From positions 44,409 through 97,754 of the forward strand of contig FR882595.1 of assembly GCA_000435715.1 (NCBI GenBank): a stretch of DNA of 53,346 nucleotides, given 5' to 3'. This document shows positions 41,047 through 49,874 of the stretch, one piece after another. The stretch comes from Firmicutes bacterium CAG:145 (lineage in GTDB: Bacteria > Bacillota > Clostridia > Peptostreptococcales > Anaerovoracaceae). The notes beneath the pieces are model-generated. The model was not told where the DNA came from. It was given only the letters and a program-made list of their open reading frames with translations, and did not search any database. Within the stretch, counting starts at the first letter, position 1; every line of letters begins with the position of its first letter. A program made the position numbers and the translations under genes.

Positions 41047-42593
41047 TTATTTTCGTGTTTTATGATTTTTGGAATACACAAGTGTTCCGCCCAGGCAGCC
41101 GGATACCAGAAGGAGTAGAGCAAACCAGAGAACCATATTGCTGCCGTCTCCGGTTTGAGGGATTTTAGTTGAGTCGCCTGATACTGACGGATTTCCTTCG
41201 GGACTGACCGGATTTGACGGTTCTGTCGTAGATTTCTTTTCTAAAGCTGAAATGGCTTCTTCGATAGCTTGAGCCATTGCGTCTACTTCTGCTTGCTCAG
41301 CGATGGTTTTACCTTCTACAACAGCCTGCAACGCTGCTTCTACCTTTGAAAAATCCTTGTAATCGTCTTTATTAAGGCTTTCTGCTTTTTTTATGGCCGC
41401 ATCTACCTTGTTGTAGTCTGCAGGGTAATTATCAGACTCAGAAGAAAGAATGGGACCTTTTTCTGCAATGAATGCAACCCATGGGCTGTTCTCACGTCCT
41501 GCTATGAGAATATCCAGAACGTCTTCAGAAAAACTGCCTGAAAATGCCTTGCAACTATTTTCTTGCATGCATGTATCCGTACCTTCAAGGCAACCGTAAT
41601 CGGACAATTTTATCCAACAACTATTTTTTATATTTCCGTCATTTATTGCAAAGTCAGCTGTATAGCCATTTGAAGTAATCACAGTGGTACTGTAACAGCT
41701 TTCGATCACTCCACGGCTCGCTTCTTGGGGATCTTTCTGCCCATAGACAGGCATCCAATTGATGATTGCGGCTAATCCCGCCACGTTGCTGTCTTCGCTG
41801 GAGGATTGAATTTTTCCCATACTGTAACAATCGCGGATGATCAGATCCTGCGTGCGCGACCACAGGGAACCTGTACAAAGTCCTCCGATAGTGGCCGAAG
41901 CGTTTTCATTTGCATTAATTTCGACATTTGCATAGCATCGTTCTACGGTCACAGACTCTGAATTGCTTCCGCTGTAAACCTGCCCTATCATACCGCCGAT
42001 ACAGTTTATGCTGCCTGTTTCTGTAATTTTTCCTGTTACGTTACAGTCTGATACATTGCAATTATTCAGCTTTCCGGCAAGAAGCCCATCTTCAAATCCA
42101 CCGACTTCGTTCAGGAGAACACCGTCCTCTATACATAGATTTAAAATGTTGATGTTTTCTGCAAATCCGAAGAGACCGCAATTTGCATCCCCTGTATTTT
42201 CTAATTTAGAAGCATCGATAAATAAATTACGGATAACATGACTATTACCGTTGAAAACGGCGCCGGATAATCTGTTATAAGAATTCCCCGATTGATCTGG
42301 AAATTTATTTCCAATCGGCGTCCAAGGTATATTTTGTAAGTCTACATCTGTTTCCAGGTATATGGTTTTGTCTTTAAAGGAATACATATCCTTTTCCAAA
42401 AGTTCCGACATACCCGCAAGCTGTTCAGCTGTCCAGATATGAAATTCCGTTGCTTCCTTGTCATACCAGCTCGTATCTGCTGTTCCGTCCCACGTATCCT
42501 CCTGATTTTCCGCAGCGAACGCTGCCATCGGCACAGATGCTATAAGCGTGCATAGTACCAGAAGAATACTAAAAATTTTCGCTTTGCTTTCAT
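41047..42593 (-). pseudogene. Cell-wall-anchored surface protein, signal peptide out of frame
   Basis: The main frame (to 42534 as an ATG-started frame) encodes about 495 residues: a Cys-containing beta-helix-like region rich in short GLUG-type repeats (NCIGGMIGQVYSGS, TIGGLCTGSLWSR), a FIVAR-like helical module (VDAAIKKAESLNKDDYKDFSKVEAAL), a Pro/Ser linker, and a sorting signal IPQTG with a hydrophobic helix and the basic end KNHKTRK. A secretion signal is needed, and the bases upstream supply one: ATG at 42593 behind AAGGGAAGGA reads MKAKRK, then IFSILLVLCTLIASVPMAAFA follows in the next frame. A single missing A in an A4T5 tract (about 42573-42581) separates the two. One added A would restore the whole gene, so it may be phase-variable, a recent mutation, or a sequencing error. 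Confidence 0.72.
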
Positions 42594-42859
42594 GATGTCT
42601 TCTATCCTTCCCTTAATTGAATTTTGGATTTTGGTGTGGATTTACACAATACAAGGATCTTCATCCGACACCATTAAATAATTATATATACAAACAATAA
42701 ATAAAAATAGTTTGTGTGTCAATATTAAATTTCCCTATTCTGTACTAAATACTTCTTACAATTACAGAAATGTGGTTATTTTTCTCAGAGCTGATGAAGC
42801 TGCAGCTATTGACTGCTCGCGGTGGCTTCGCCCTCAATATAAAGAAAATTGACAGAAAA
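42594..42859. other. AT-rich intergenic region
   Basis: Holds the presumed promoter of the surface-protein gene on the minus strand. No supported gene; a short frame at 42770 runs through the hsp20 terminator and has no ribosome binding site. Confidence 0.55.
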
Positions 42860-42893
42860 AAAGAGAACAAGCGAATAATCACTTGTTCTCTTT
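42860..42893 (-). terminator. Terminator of the hsp20 gene
   Basis: AAAGAGAACAAG and CTTGTTCTCTTT, a perfect 12-bp stem with a 10-base loop, 87 bases after the hsp20 stop. Runs of T follow on both strands, so it could work in both directions. Confidence 0.85.
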
Positions 42894-42979
42894 CGTTTTT
42901 TTTTGTTGTACAGGCTCTACTCCTATTAATATTTTTGCTTAAAAGTAGGAAGAGATGGCCGCAGGTTTAATTCTTGCCT

Positions 42980-43399
42980 TTATCCCTCTATGGCGATATA
43001 TTTCTTTTCCTCTACCTGAGGAGCGGATTCCTTTTTAGGAACAGTCAACATCAGGGTACCGTTTTCAAATTTAGCTTTAATATCCTCCTCTGATACATTC
43101 TCACCTACATAAAAGCTTCTGTTGAAAGAACCGCTGAAGCGTTCGCGGCGGATGTATCTGCCTTCTTCATCTTTTTCATCATTATTCTGATTTACAGTAG
43201 CGCTGATGGTGAGATAGCCGTCTTTAAGCTCGGCCTTAAGATCATCTTTCTTAACTCCCGGGAGATCTACAGAAAGTTTGTAATCTTTATCGGTTTCTTT
43301 TACGTCGGTCTTCATTAAGTCGCTTTGCTGGCGGCCATAAGATCTCGTATCAAACATATCATCGAACAAATCTCTTGAAAAAATACTAGGCATTAACAT
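42980..43399 (-). CDS. Small heat shock protein, Hsp20/alpha-crystallin family
   Basis: 139 residues. A short N-terminal arm (MLMPSIFSRDLFDDMF) is followed by the alpha-crystallin domain: VDLPGVKKDDLKAELKDGYLTISA, RRERFSGSFNRSFYVGENV and AKFENGTLMLTVPKKE (the GxLxLxVPK-type end). An ATP-independent chaperone that binds unfolding proteins in the cytoplasm. AAAGGAG lies before the ATG. A CIRCE element about 100 bases upstream predicts control by HrcA. Confidence 0.94.
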   Translation of the reverse strand: MLMPSIFSRDLFDDMFDTRSYGRQQSDLMKTDVKETDKDYKLSVDLPGVKKDDLKAELKDGYLTISATVNQNNDEKDEEGRYIRRERFSGSFNRSFYVGENVSEEDIKAKFENGTLMLTVPKKESAPQVEEKKYIAIEG

Positions 43400-43497
43400 A
43401 ATTCATCGCTCCTTTATATTAAAGTTTATGAGCGGAAGAGGAGCAGATTTGTCTGAATCTGCGTCCTTTCCTCGTTCAATTATATTATACCCTGTTG

Positions 43498-43524
43498 TTA
43501 GCACTCTAAACATATGAGTGCTAA
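43498..43524. promoter_or_regulatory. CIRCE element (HrcA operator)
   Basis: TTAGCACTC, 9 bases, GAGTGCTAA: an exact consensus inverted repeat. On the minus strand a TATAAT box follows it immediately, so HrcA bound here would block the hsp20 promoter. Confidence 0.95.
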
Positions 43525-43543
43525 AAATTTAAAATTAGTTTTT

Positions 43544-43957
43544 CTAAAATGGTAATGAATCTTCGGACAGATCTGAGAGAGTTATGGAATAGAAGAAATC
43601 GTGTATTATTTTGTTAAATTGCTTCCACATGGGGAGCGTCGTACAGTTATCTTTTCGCGGACAGAGCTCTTTTCCCTCTTCAAGACAAGCTACTACTGCC
43701 AATGTACCTTCGGTGATCTCAAGTATCTCTCCTACCGTGTATTCTTTTGGATCTCTTGTAAGTCTGTAACCTCCGCCTTTTCCTCTGACTCCTTTTAGAA
43801 GTTTTTCCGCTACGAGAGATTTGAGTATACTTTCCAAATATTTTTTGGAGATACCTTGACGTACAGCTATCTCATCCAGTGGAATATATCTATCTGTATG
43901 CTGTTGCGCCAGATCTGCCATGACTCTAAGCGCATATCTGCCTTTAGTTGAAATCAT
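43544..43957 (-). CDS. Rrf2 family regulator, IscR/CymR type
   Basis: 137 residues. The N-terminal winged helix (MISTKGRYALRVMADLAQ, then ISKKYLESILKSLVAEKLLKG and RGKGGGYRL) is classic Rrf2. ACLEEGKELCPRKDNC holds three cysteines in IscR-like spacing (C-x7-C-x5-C), so an iron-sulfur cluster may be bound; CymR proteins, which control cysteine metabolism, usually lack them. It is divergent from the sulfur amino acid genes, and shared operator-like words lie between, so it most likely controls them and itself. RBS AAAGGAGGT. Confidence 0.9.
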   Translation of the reverse strand: MISTKGRYALRVMADLAQQHTDRYIPLDEIAVRQGISKKYLESILKSLVAEKLLKGVRGKGGGYRLTRDPKEYTVGEILEITEGTLAVVACLEEGKELCPRKDNCTTLPMWKQFNKIIHDFFYSITLSDLSEDSLPF

Positions 43958-43975
43958 GATATTAACCTCCTTTTG

Positions 43976-44057
43976 AACCTATTATAGACGAGGGCAACAG
44001 GGGTTTCAACAAAAAAAGAAGAAAATACCTATAAACCTATTGGCAAAGTAGGTTAAT
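43976..44057. promoter_or_regulatory. Rrf2-type operator words between the divergent genes
   Basis: AACCTATT occurs at 43976-43983 (over the -10 of the rrf2-type gene) and at 44034-44041; its complement core TAGGTT is at 44049-44054. The second and third form the inverted repeat AACCTA-N9-TAGGTT, which overlaps the -35 and spacer of the leader/metY promoter. Confidence 0.55.
43981..44009 (-). promoter_or_regulatory. SigA promoter of the rrf2-type gene
   Basis: On the minus strand TTGAAA, 17 bases, TATAAT; the start codon is 24 bases from the -10 box. Confidence 0.75.
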
Positions 44058-44068
44058 GGGTTTAATAT
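44040..44068 (+). promoter_or_regulatory. SigA promoter of the leader peptide-metY unit
   Basis: TTGGCA (44040-44045), 17 bases, TAATAT (44063-44068). The inverted repeat AACCTA/TAGGTT (44034-44054) lies across the -35 and spacer. Confidence 0.65.
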
Positions 44069-44113
44069 ACGCTTAAGGAATTTGAATAAGACTATTAAAA
44101 GGAGGCAGACGTA

Positions 44114-44224
44114 ATGATGGTGAATAATATGGGTTTTATTTTAAATATGATGTACTGCTGTCGAATGTTGATCTGTCGGGCATACGATATGGTTAGGCGT
44201 TTTTCGACTCTTGAGCAGTTGTAA
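44114..44224 (+). CDS. Met- and Cys-rich leader peptide
   Basis: 36 codons, start ATG behind a very strong AAAGGAGG site, stop TAA at 44222. It encodes seven methionines and three cysteines, including two Met-Met pairs and a Tyr-Cys-Cys stretch (NMMYCCRMLICR). A terminator-like hairpin follows 26 bases later, then the metY start. Position, composition and hairpin match ribosome-mediated attenuation, with the supply of charged Met or Cys tRNA as the signal. Alternatively it is a short protein; its length and lack of any fold make the leader reading likelier. Confidence 0.68.
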   Translation: MMVNNMGFILNMMYCCRMLICRAYDMVRRFSTLEQL

Positions 44225-44249
44225 AAACTGCATATGAAAATCCATTGCC

Positions 44250-44278
44250 CGGGAGCTTGTATAAAGCGCCCGTTTTTT
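44250..44278 (+). terminator. Attenuator hairpin before metY
   Basis: CGGGAGCTT (44250-44258) and AAGCGCCCG (44264-44272) with loop GTATA and one A-G mismatch, followed by TTTTTT. It lies after the leader peptide and before metY, with no gene of its own to end. Confidence 0.75.
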
Positions 44279-44320
44279 GATGAAATATTGAAGAAAAATA
44301 AAAAAAGAGAGGATATTATT

Positions 44321-45607
44321 ATGAATACATATAAATTTGAGACACTCCAGGTACACGCAGGACAAGAACAGCCGGATCCGGCTACTGACGCAAGAGCAGT
44401 GCCTATCTATCAGACCACATCGTATGTCTTTAAGAATTCAGCTCAAGCCGCAGCCCGGTTTGGCCTTAAAGATCCGGGAAACATTTACGGAAGACTTACT
44501 AATTCTACACAGGAAGTTCTGGAAAAGCGGATAGCTGCTCTAGAGGGAGGAACTGCGGCACTTGCTCTTGCATCAGGCGCTGCCGCCATCTCTTATGTAA
44601 TAGAAGCATTGGCTTCAGGTGGAGGTCATATAGTGGCGCAAAAGACAATATATGGGGGAACTTACAATCTTTTGGCACACACTCTTGTGAACTATGGTAT
44701 AACAACTACCTTTGTAAATATTCATGATCTTTCGGAGGTTGAAAACGCTATAAGAGATGATACGAAAGCTGTATATATTGAAACCCTCGGCAATCCCAAC
44801 AGTGATATACCCGATATAGATGCGTTGTCGGAGATAGCTCATATTCACGGGGTGTCGCTTGTCATAGATAACACGTTTGCTACTCCTTATCTGATAAGAC
44901 CCATCGAGCATGGAGCTGACATAGTGGTTCATTCTGCCACTAAATTTATAGGAGGACACGGTACAACTTTAGGAGGAATAATTGTGGACTCGGGGAACTT
45001 TGACTGGGGTGCGTCGATGAAATTTCCGGCTATAGCGAACGCTAACGCCAGTTATCATGGAGTCTCCTTTGTTGATGCAGCTGGATCTGCGGCTTTCGTA
45101 ACATATATACGGGCGATCTTGTTGAGAGACATGGGGGCGGCTATTTCTCCGTTTAATGCATTCTTGCTGCTGCAGGGAACAGAGACGCTTTCTCTGAGGC
45201 TGGATCGTCACAGAGAAAATACCAACAGGGTTATAGATTATTTGACGAGACATCCTCTTGTTGAGAAAGTTAACCATCCGTCTATTTCGACACATCCTGA
45301 TCATAAACTTTATAAAAGATATTTTCCTGAAGGAGGAGCCTCTATATTTACGTTTGATATAAAAGGGGGACAAGATGCAGCTTTTAAATTTATAGACAAT
45401 CTGAGCATATTTTCACTTCTTGCTAATGTAGCGGATGTAAAAAGCTTAGTGATACATCCGGCAACCACCACTCACTCACAGTTGACGGAAGAAGAGCTTG
45501 CAGCTCAGGATATACGGCCTAATACTGTCAGGTTGTCTATAGGCACAGAACATATAGATGATATCATCACAGATCTTGAGAATGGCTTTAAGGCCATAAA
45601 ACTATAG
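44321..45607 (+). CDS. metY: O-acetylhomoserine sulfhydrylase-type PLP enzyme
   Basis: 428 residues, Cys/Met metabolism PLP family. FETLQVHAGQEQPDPATDARAVPIYQTTSYVF at the start (here read in pieces) and the FGLKDPGNIYGRLTNST segment are typical of MetY; the cofactor lysine lies in HSATKFIGGHGT (about 206). The enzyme makes homocysteine from O-acetylhomoserine and sulfide. The frame is open upstream to 44234, across the attenuator, but the ATG at 44321 has AGAGAGG before it and the family start. The cysteine synthase gene, now broken, follows 17 bases after. Symbol by similarity. Confidence 0.9.
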   Translation: MNTYKFETLQVHAGQEQPDPATDARAVPIYQTTSYVFKNSAQAAARFGLKDPGNIYGRLTNSTQEVLEKRIAALEGGTAALALASGAAAISYVIEALASGGGHIVAQKTIYGGTYNLLAHTLVNYGITTTFVNIHDLSEVENAIRDDTKAVYIETLGNPNSDIPDIDALSEIAHIHGVSLVIDNTFATPYLIRPIEHGADIVVHSATKFIGGHGTTLGGIIVDSGNFDWGASMKFPAIANANASYHGVSFVDAAGSAAFVTYIRAILLRDMGAAISPFNAFLLLQGTETLSLRLDRHRENTNRVIDYLTRHPLVEKVNHPSISTHPDHKLYKRYFPEGGASIFTFDIKGGQDAAFKFIDNLSIFSLLANVADVKSLVIHPATTTHSQLTEEELAAQDIRPNTVRLSIGTEHIDDIITDLENGFKAIKL

Positions 45608-45624
45608 GGAAAGGAGATATGAAC

Positions 45625-46519
45625 ATGATTTATAAATCAGTTGATCAGCTCATAGGAAAAACACCACTTTTAGAACTTTCGAATTTAGAAAGGGAGCTGG
45701 GCCTTGAAGCCAAGACAGTGGCAAAGCTGGAATATTTCAATCCGGCCGGTTCGATAAAAGACCGTATAGCTAAAGCTATGATAGATGAGGCCGAAAAGTC
45801 AGGGAAATTGACTGAGGGTTCGGTCATCATAGAGCCCACCTCGGGAAATACAGGAATAGGATTAGCTTCTGCAGCAGCATCACGAGGCTATCGCACGATA
45901 ATAGTTATGCCAGAGACTATGTCTGTGGAAAGACGGTAGATAATGAAAGCGTACGGGGCTCAACTTATTCTGACTGAGGGCAGCAAAGGAATGAAGGGCG
46001 CTATAGCCAAAGCCATGGAACTGGCAGAGGAGATACCAAAGAGCTTTATTCCGGGACAATTTGTCAATCCGGCCAATCCTAAGGCTCATTATCAGACTAC
46101 AGGTCCGGAGATATATGAGGATACTGAAGGCAAGGTGGATCTCTTTGTGGCAGGGGTTGGCACAGGAGGTACCGTGACAGGAGCAGGAGCATATCTAAAA
46201 GAGAAAAATCCAGATATAAAGGTAGTGGCCGTAGAACCTGCTTCTTCTCCGGTACTTTCTTCGGGTACTGTCGGAGCTCACAAAATACAGGGCATAGGAG
46301 CCGGATTTGTACCGGAAGTACTGGATACGGGAGTATACGATGAGATAATTACTGTGTCGGATGAAGATGCTTTTACTTTTGGTAGGCATATCTTCCGGCG
46401 CCGCCGCATATGCCGCTGTAAAGCTGGCAGACCGACCTGAAAATAAAGGGAAGACTATTGTGGTAATCTTTCCTGATACGGGTGACAGATACTTGTCTAC
46501 TCCATTGTTCGCTGAATAA
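45625..46519 (+). pseudogene. cysK: Cysteine synthase, interrupted by a stop and a small deletion
   Basis: The reading is that of CysK from end to end: IGKTPLLELSN, the PLP-lysine motif NPAGSIKDRIAKAMI, TSGNTGIGLA, VGTGGTVTGAG and the end VVIFPDTGDRYLSTPLFAE. Two lesions: TAG at 45937-45939 stands where relatives have a Gln or similar (ERR-stop-IMKAYGA), and at about 46380 the frame shifts and roughly 11 residues before GISSGAAA are missing. The first could be a one-base change (CAG to TAG); the second is a deletion. With both, no active enzyme is expected. Start ATG 45625 is eight bases after AAGGAG. The metY product or another CysK must supply sulfide assimilation. Confidence 0.88.
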
Positions 46520-46522
46520 AGT

Positions 46523-46581
46523 AAAGGAGCTGCTTGGGACGGAAGAATTAAAATCTGTATCCTAAAACAGCTCCTTTTTTA
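46523..46581. terminator. Terminator after cysK, shared with the hdeD-like gene
   Basis: AAAGGAGCTG (46523-46532) and CAGCTCCTTT (46568-46577) pair, and inner TTGGGA/TCCTAA can extend the stem; TTTTTT follows on the plus strand. Confidence 0.75.
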
Positions 46582-46608
46582 AAGATAATGGAATTTATTT
46601 TTTAAATG

Positions 46609-47148
46609 CTATCTGTTTCTCATACTGCCTACTGATATGACGATCATGTCAATACCAAGAAGAACGAGATAAGAACCTATAATCAGGCTCAGGGACAAGA
46701 GAGATACCATAGGATCAAAAATCAATATAAATCCCAGAATCAATCCTATCACATTCAGTATCATTGAGAAATAGAAATAGAAATTTCCGAAAGCCATACG
46801 AACCATGTTAAGGTGAGAGAGCCTTGATATACAGTGAGCTATGAACCATATCGGGAACAGGAAAGAAAGTACCCATTCTCCTGCTCTAGGATAAGCCAGA
46901 AGCATGATGCCTGCCATTACGCTCAAAATTCCTGTTATCAACGAAATTGCAGAACCTATCCCTGTATGTCTTTCTATTCGGCAGTAAAAGGTGATATCTG
47001 CGATTCCCGTCAACACGGCAAAAATACCATATATAATCACGATTCCCGTTATAGCGCCTTCCGGCCGTACAAAGGTCGCTATACCTAAGATCAGAAGAAG
47101 TATTCCTCCAATTAGTTCTATCCACAAAAGTCCTGAACGTTTAATCAT
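46609..47148 (-). CDS. HdeD-like (DUF308) membrane protein
   Basis: 179 residues, six hydrophobic segments arranged as three pairs with internal similarity (GGILLLILGIATFVRPEGA, GILSVMAGIMLLAYPRAGEW, LGFILIFDPMVSLL), the DUF308 repeat seen in HdeD. Relatives are tied to acid or envelope stress but the mechanism is unknown. Only 2 bases separate it from ftsH, so it is co-transcribed with that protease gene. Confidence 0.85.
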   Translation of the reverse strand: MIKRSGLLWIELIGGILLLILGIATFVRPEGAITGIVIIYGIFAVLTGIADITFYCRIERHTGIGSAISLITGILSVMAGIMLLAYPRAGEWVLSFLFPIWFIAHCISRLSHLNMVRMAFGNFYFYFSMILNVIGLILGFILIFDPMVSLLSLSLIIGSYLVLLGIDMIVISVGSMRNR

Positions 47149-47150
47149 AT

Positions 47151-48971
47151 TTATTCTCCCCTTTCCTTAAGGATTTTCATGAATTCTTCTCCAGTTATAG
47201 TCTCCTTTTCGTAAAGGAATTGAGCCAGCTTATCCAGTTTTGTCCTGTTAGATTCAAGTATTTTTATAGCCTTTTCATGTTGCTTCCCGATAAGTTCGAT
47301 GACTTTCCTATCTATTTCTTTTAGAGTTTCAGGAGAGCAGGTAAGTGAAGCGTCTGCTCCAAGGTATTGATTACTTACTGTCTCCATGGCTACCATTCCA
47401 AAATCATTACTCATACCATATTGAGTTATCATGGAGCGAGCCAGTTTAGTAGCCTGCTCTATATCGTTGGAAGCGCCTGTCGTGATCTGGCCGAAGGCAA
47501 CCTCTTCGGCTGCTCTTCCAGCAGTCAGTGTAGCTATTTTATTTTCAATCTCTTCTTTTGTTAAAAGATATTTATCCGCCTGTTCTACTTGCATCGTATA
47601 ACCCAGAGCTCCAGAAGTGCGGGGTATTATGGTTATCTTCTGCACTGGCGCCGAATTTGTCTGCATTGCAGCTACGAGAGCATGACCAATTTCATGATAT
47701 GCCACGACTTTTTTTTCATGATCTGAGAGTACTGCGTTTTTCTTCTGATAACCTGCAATTACAGTTTCTATGCTCTCCTCCAGGTCAGATTGATTTACTG
47801 CCTTGCGCCCGTTTCTCACAGCTCTCAGGGCAGCCTCATTTATAATGTTCGCTAATTCTGCTCCTGACGCCCCGGAGGCCATTCTGGCTATAGTGTGAAA
47901 ATTGACACCTTCTGATACTTTTATTTTTTTTGCATGAACTTTCAATATAGCTTCTCTGCCTTGAAGATCGGGCAGCTCTACAGGTATGCGTCTGTCGAAA
48001 CGTCCGGGTCTTGTAAGAGCCGGATCCAGAGATTCAGGCCTGTTGGTAGCTGCAAGTATTATGACGCCTGCGTTGCCTTCAAAGCCATCCATTTCTGTCA
48101 AAAGCTGATTTAGGGTTTGTTCCCGTTCATCATTTCCGCCCATCTGGCCGTCACGCTTTTTTCCGATAGTATCTATTTCATCAATAAATACTATACAGGG
48201 AGCTTTTTCTTTGGCTTGTTGAAACAGATCGCGTACCTTTGATGCACCCATGCCTACAAACATTTCTATAAACTCGGATCCTGATATGGAGAAGAAAGGG
48301 ACATCGGCTTCTCCGGCTACGGCTTTTGCCAGCATAGTCTTTCCTGTACCAGGAGGGCCTACCAGCAATAGGCCTTTAGGCATTGAGGCGCCTACTTCTG
48401 AATATTTATCGGTGTTGTGAAGATAGTCTACAATTTCTGCAAGGCTTTCTTTCGCCTCATCTTCTCCGGCTACATCGCTGAAATGGATACCCTCAGTGGA
48501 CTGAACATATACTTTGGCATTGCTTTTTCCCATACCGAAGGCCATTGAATTTTTGCCGCCAGCCTGCTGAATAAGTTTTTTGCTCATATACTGACCAAGC
48601 CCTATAAATATCAGCATGGGCAAGACTATGGTAAGCAGCACACTCATGAGAGGGGACATCGTTTGATCTATATCCTTTGCGAACTCAGCGCCGGATTCAT
48701 ATAACTTCTGTGTAAGGGTGGGATCGTTCATAAGACCGGTCTTATAAATGTTAGCTTCCTTTTTATCAGTAAAGATTATCTGAGTATCTTCTACTTGTAC
48801 ACTGCCTATGTTCCCATCGTCTATCATCCTCATAAATTTGCCGTAGTCGACCTGCGTAACCTGCTTGTCCATTATCATCGGTGCTATCAGCAGATTAAAT
48901 AAAAGTATTATTATAATAGCGATAGAGTAATAATAAATCAGCGGTTTTTTAGGTGATTTGACTTCTTTCAT
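47151..48971 (-). CDS. ftsH: ATP-dependent zinc metalloprotease FtsH
   Basis: About 606 residues. One membrane helix near the N-terminus (YYSIAIIIILLFNLLIAPMI), a short outer domain, a second helix, then the AAA module: Walker A GPPGTGKT, Walker B IVFIDEID, second region of homology AATNRPESLDPALTRPGRFDR. The protease half has the zinc motif HEIGH and the third ligand region GASNDIEQATKLAR. It degrades misfolded membrane and some soluble proteins. The frame opens 14 codons earlier (49013), but the second ATG has AGAGGAGG before it and is preferred. It is shorter than usual at the C-terminus, with a brief tail after the protease domain. Confidence 0.95.
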   Translation of the reverse strand: MKEVKSPKKPLIYYYSIAIIIILLFNLLIAPMIMDKQVTQVDYGKFMRMIDDGNIGSVQVEDTQIIFTDKKEANIYKTGLMNDPTLTQKLYESGAEFAKDIDQTMSPLMSVLLTIVLPMLIFIGLGQYMSKKLIQQAGGKNSMAFGMGKSNAKVYVQSTEGIHFSDVAGEDEAKESLAEIVDYLHNTDKYSEVGASMPKGLLLVGPPGTGKTMLAKAVAGEADVPFFSISGSEFIEMFVGMGASKVRDLFQQAKEKAPCIVFIDEIDTIGKKRDGQMGGNDEREQTLNQLLTEMDGFEGNAGVIILAATNRPESLDPALTRPGRFDRRIPVELPDLQGREAILKVHAKKIKVSEGVNFHTIARMASGASGAELANIINEAALRAVRNGRKAVNQSDLEESIETVIAGYQKKNAVLSDHEKKVVAYHEIGHALVAAMQTNSAPVQKITIIPRTSGALGYTMQVEQADKYLLTKEEIENKIATLTAGRAAEEVAFGQITTGASNDIEQATKLARSMITQYGMSNDFGMVAMETVSNQYLGADASLTCSPETLKEIDRKVIELIGKQHEKAIKILESNRTKLDKLAQFLYEKETITGEEFMKILKERGE

Positions 48972-49013
48972 AAAAACCTCCTCTGTATCGTTATATCCTA
49001 TATTATTTTTCAA

Positions 49014-49474
49014 TTAAGCGGCCTATTATACTTAACCTTTAGATTTAGAATATTTAAAGATAAATCTATGTTTCTAAAAGTATTTGAAGGACATATATAA
49101 TATAGAATTCGATTAATTTAAAAATTGATTATCATATATTATATTCCCATAATTTTTTTGTTTCAATTATCATTATCTTTATTCTGTATAGACAAACCCC
49201 TTTTCATGTAAAAGGTTTTTACATTAATGGAGTTTTGTAAAACTTTAGGTAAAATATCAGTTTGGAAGTTTATCTTCGATTTACTAACTGACCGATTGAG
49301 ATTCTTGTTAATATATAAAGTATTAGTTATATAAAACTTTTAGATTTATGATATGCTGAGACAGCATGAGATAAAATATCCGGAGCTACTCCGGTTACTT
49401 ACATTTTGGTATATTTACTGTTATGGTAACTGTCATGTTTTTATAGATTTCTATGCTCTTGCATTTCACGGCTA
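49014..49474. other. Very AT-rich intergenic region
   Basis: About 460 bases, clearly richer in AT than the rest of the window, between ftsH and tRNA-Ser. No open frame or RNA fold was recognised; the ftsH promoter should lie in it. Confidence 0.5.
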
Positions 49475-49512
49475 AAATAAAAACAGCGCCTATTTTGAAT
49501 AAGGCACTGTTT
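49475..49512 (-). terminator. Terminator after tRNA-Ser
   Basis: On the minus strand AAACAGTGCCTTATT and AATAGGCGCTGTTT pair with one or two mismatches and loop CAAA, followed by TTTTTATTTT. Confidence 0.8.
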
Positions 49513-49514
49513 CT

Positions 49515-49602
49515 TGGCGGAGGACATGGGACTCGAACCCACGGGGCGTTGCCGCCTTACTTGATTTCCAATCAAGCTCCTTAGCCACTCGGTCAATCCT
49601 CC
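49515..49602 (-). tRNA. tRNA-Ser (anticodon GGA)
   Basis: 88 bases including the encoded CCA. Acceptor arms GGAGGAT and GTCCTCC with discriminator G; anticodon stem CTTGA/TCAAG around loop TTGGAAA gives anticodon GGA; the long variable arm of class II tRNAs (GTAAGGCGGCAACGCCCC region) and the T-loop GGGTTCGAGTCCC are present. Confidence 0.96.
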
Positions 49603-49874
49603 GTATTTGATACCTTATTTAATTTACCACAAAGATAAAATATTTGCAAGGACTTTTATCGTTTTATATGAATTAGCATGGGGATAAGAACCATGTGCCG
49701 TTGCCTTGTGATGAGCAATAGGCACGGCGTGGCTCGGCTATGGGGTGCCGCATTCTGTCACCGAATCCAATGGCACATGCGAACTGCACCACTATATGTG
49801 GACACCGTTCTCTCTTTACTTCCTGCTTTTTAGGGTACAGTTCACATAGTGATTCAGTCGCGCAAATAATTATC
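49603..49874. other. Intergenic region without a supported gene
   Basis: The one frame of any length on the minus strand (49673-49906) has no ribosome binding site and overlaps the small gene at 49875. Confidence 0.4.

Noticed and set aside
42770..42970. Small plus-strand gene
   Set aside because: No ribosome binding site, and the second half is the translation of the hsp20 terminator and its T-run.
44234..44320. N-terminal extension of MetY from 44234
   Set aside because: It runs through the attenuator hairpin and lacks a ribosome binding site; the family start is at 44321.
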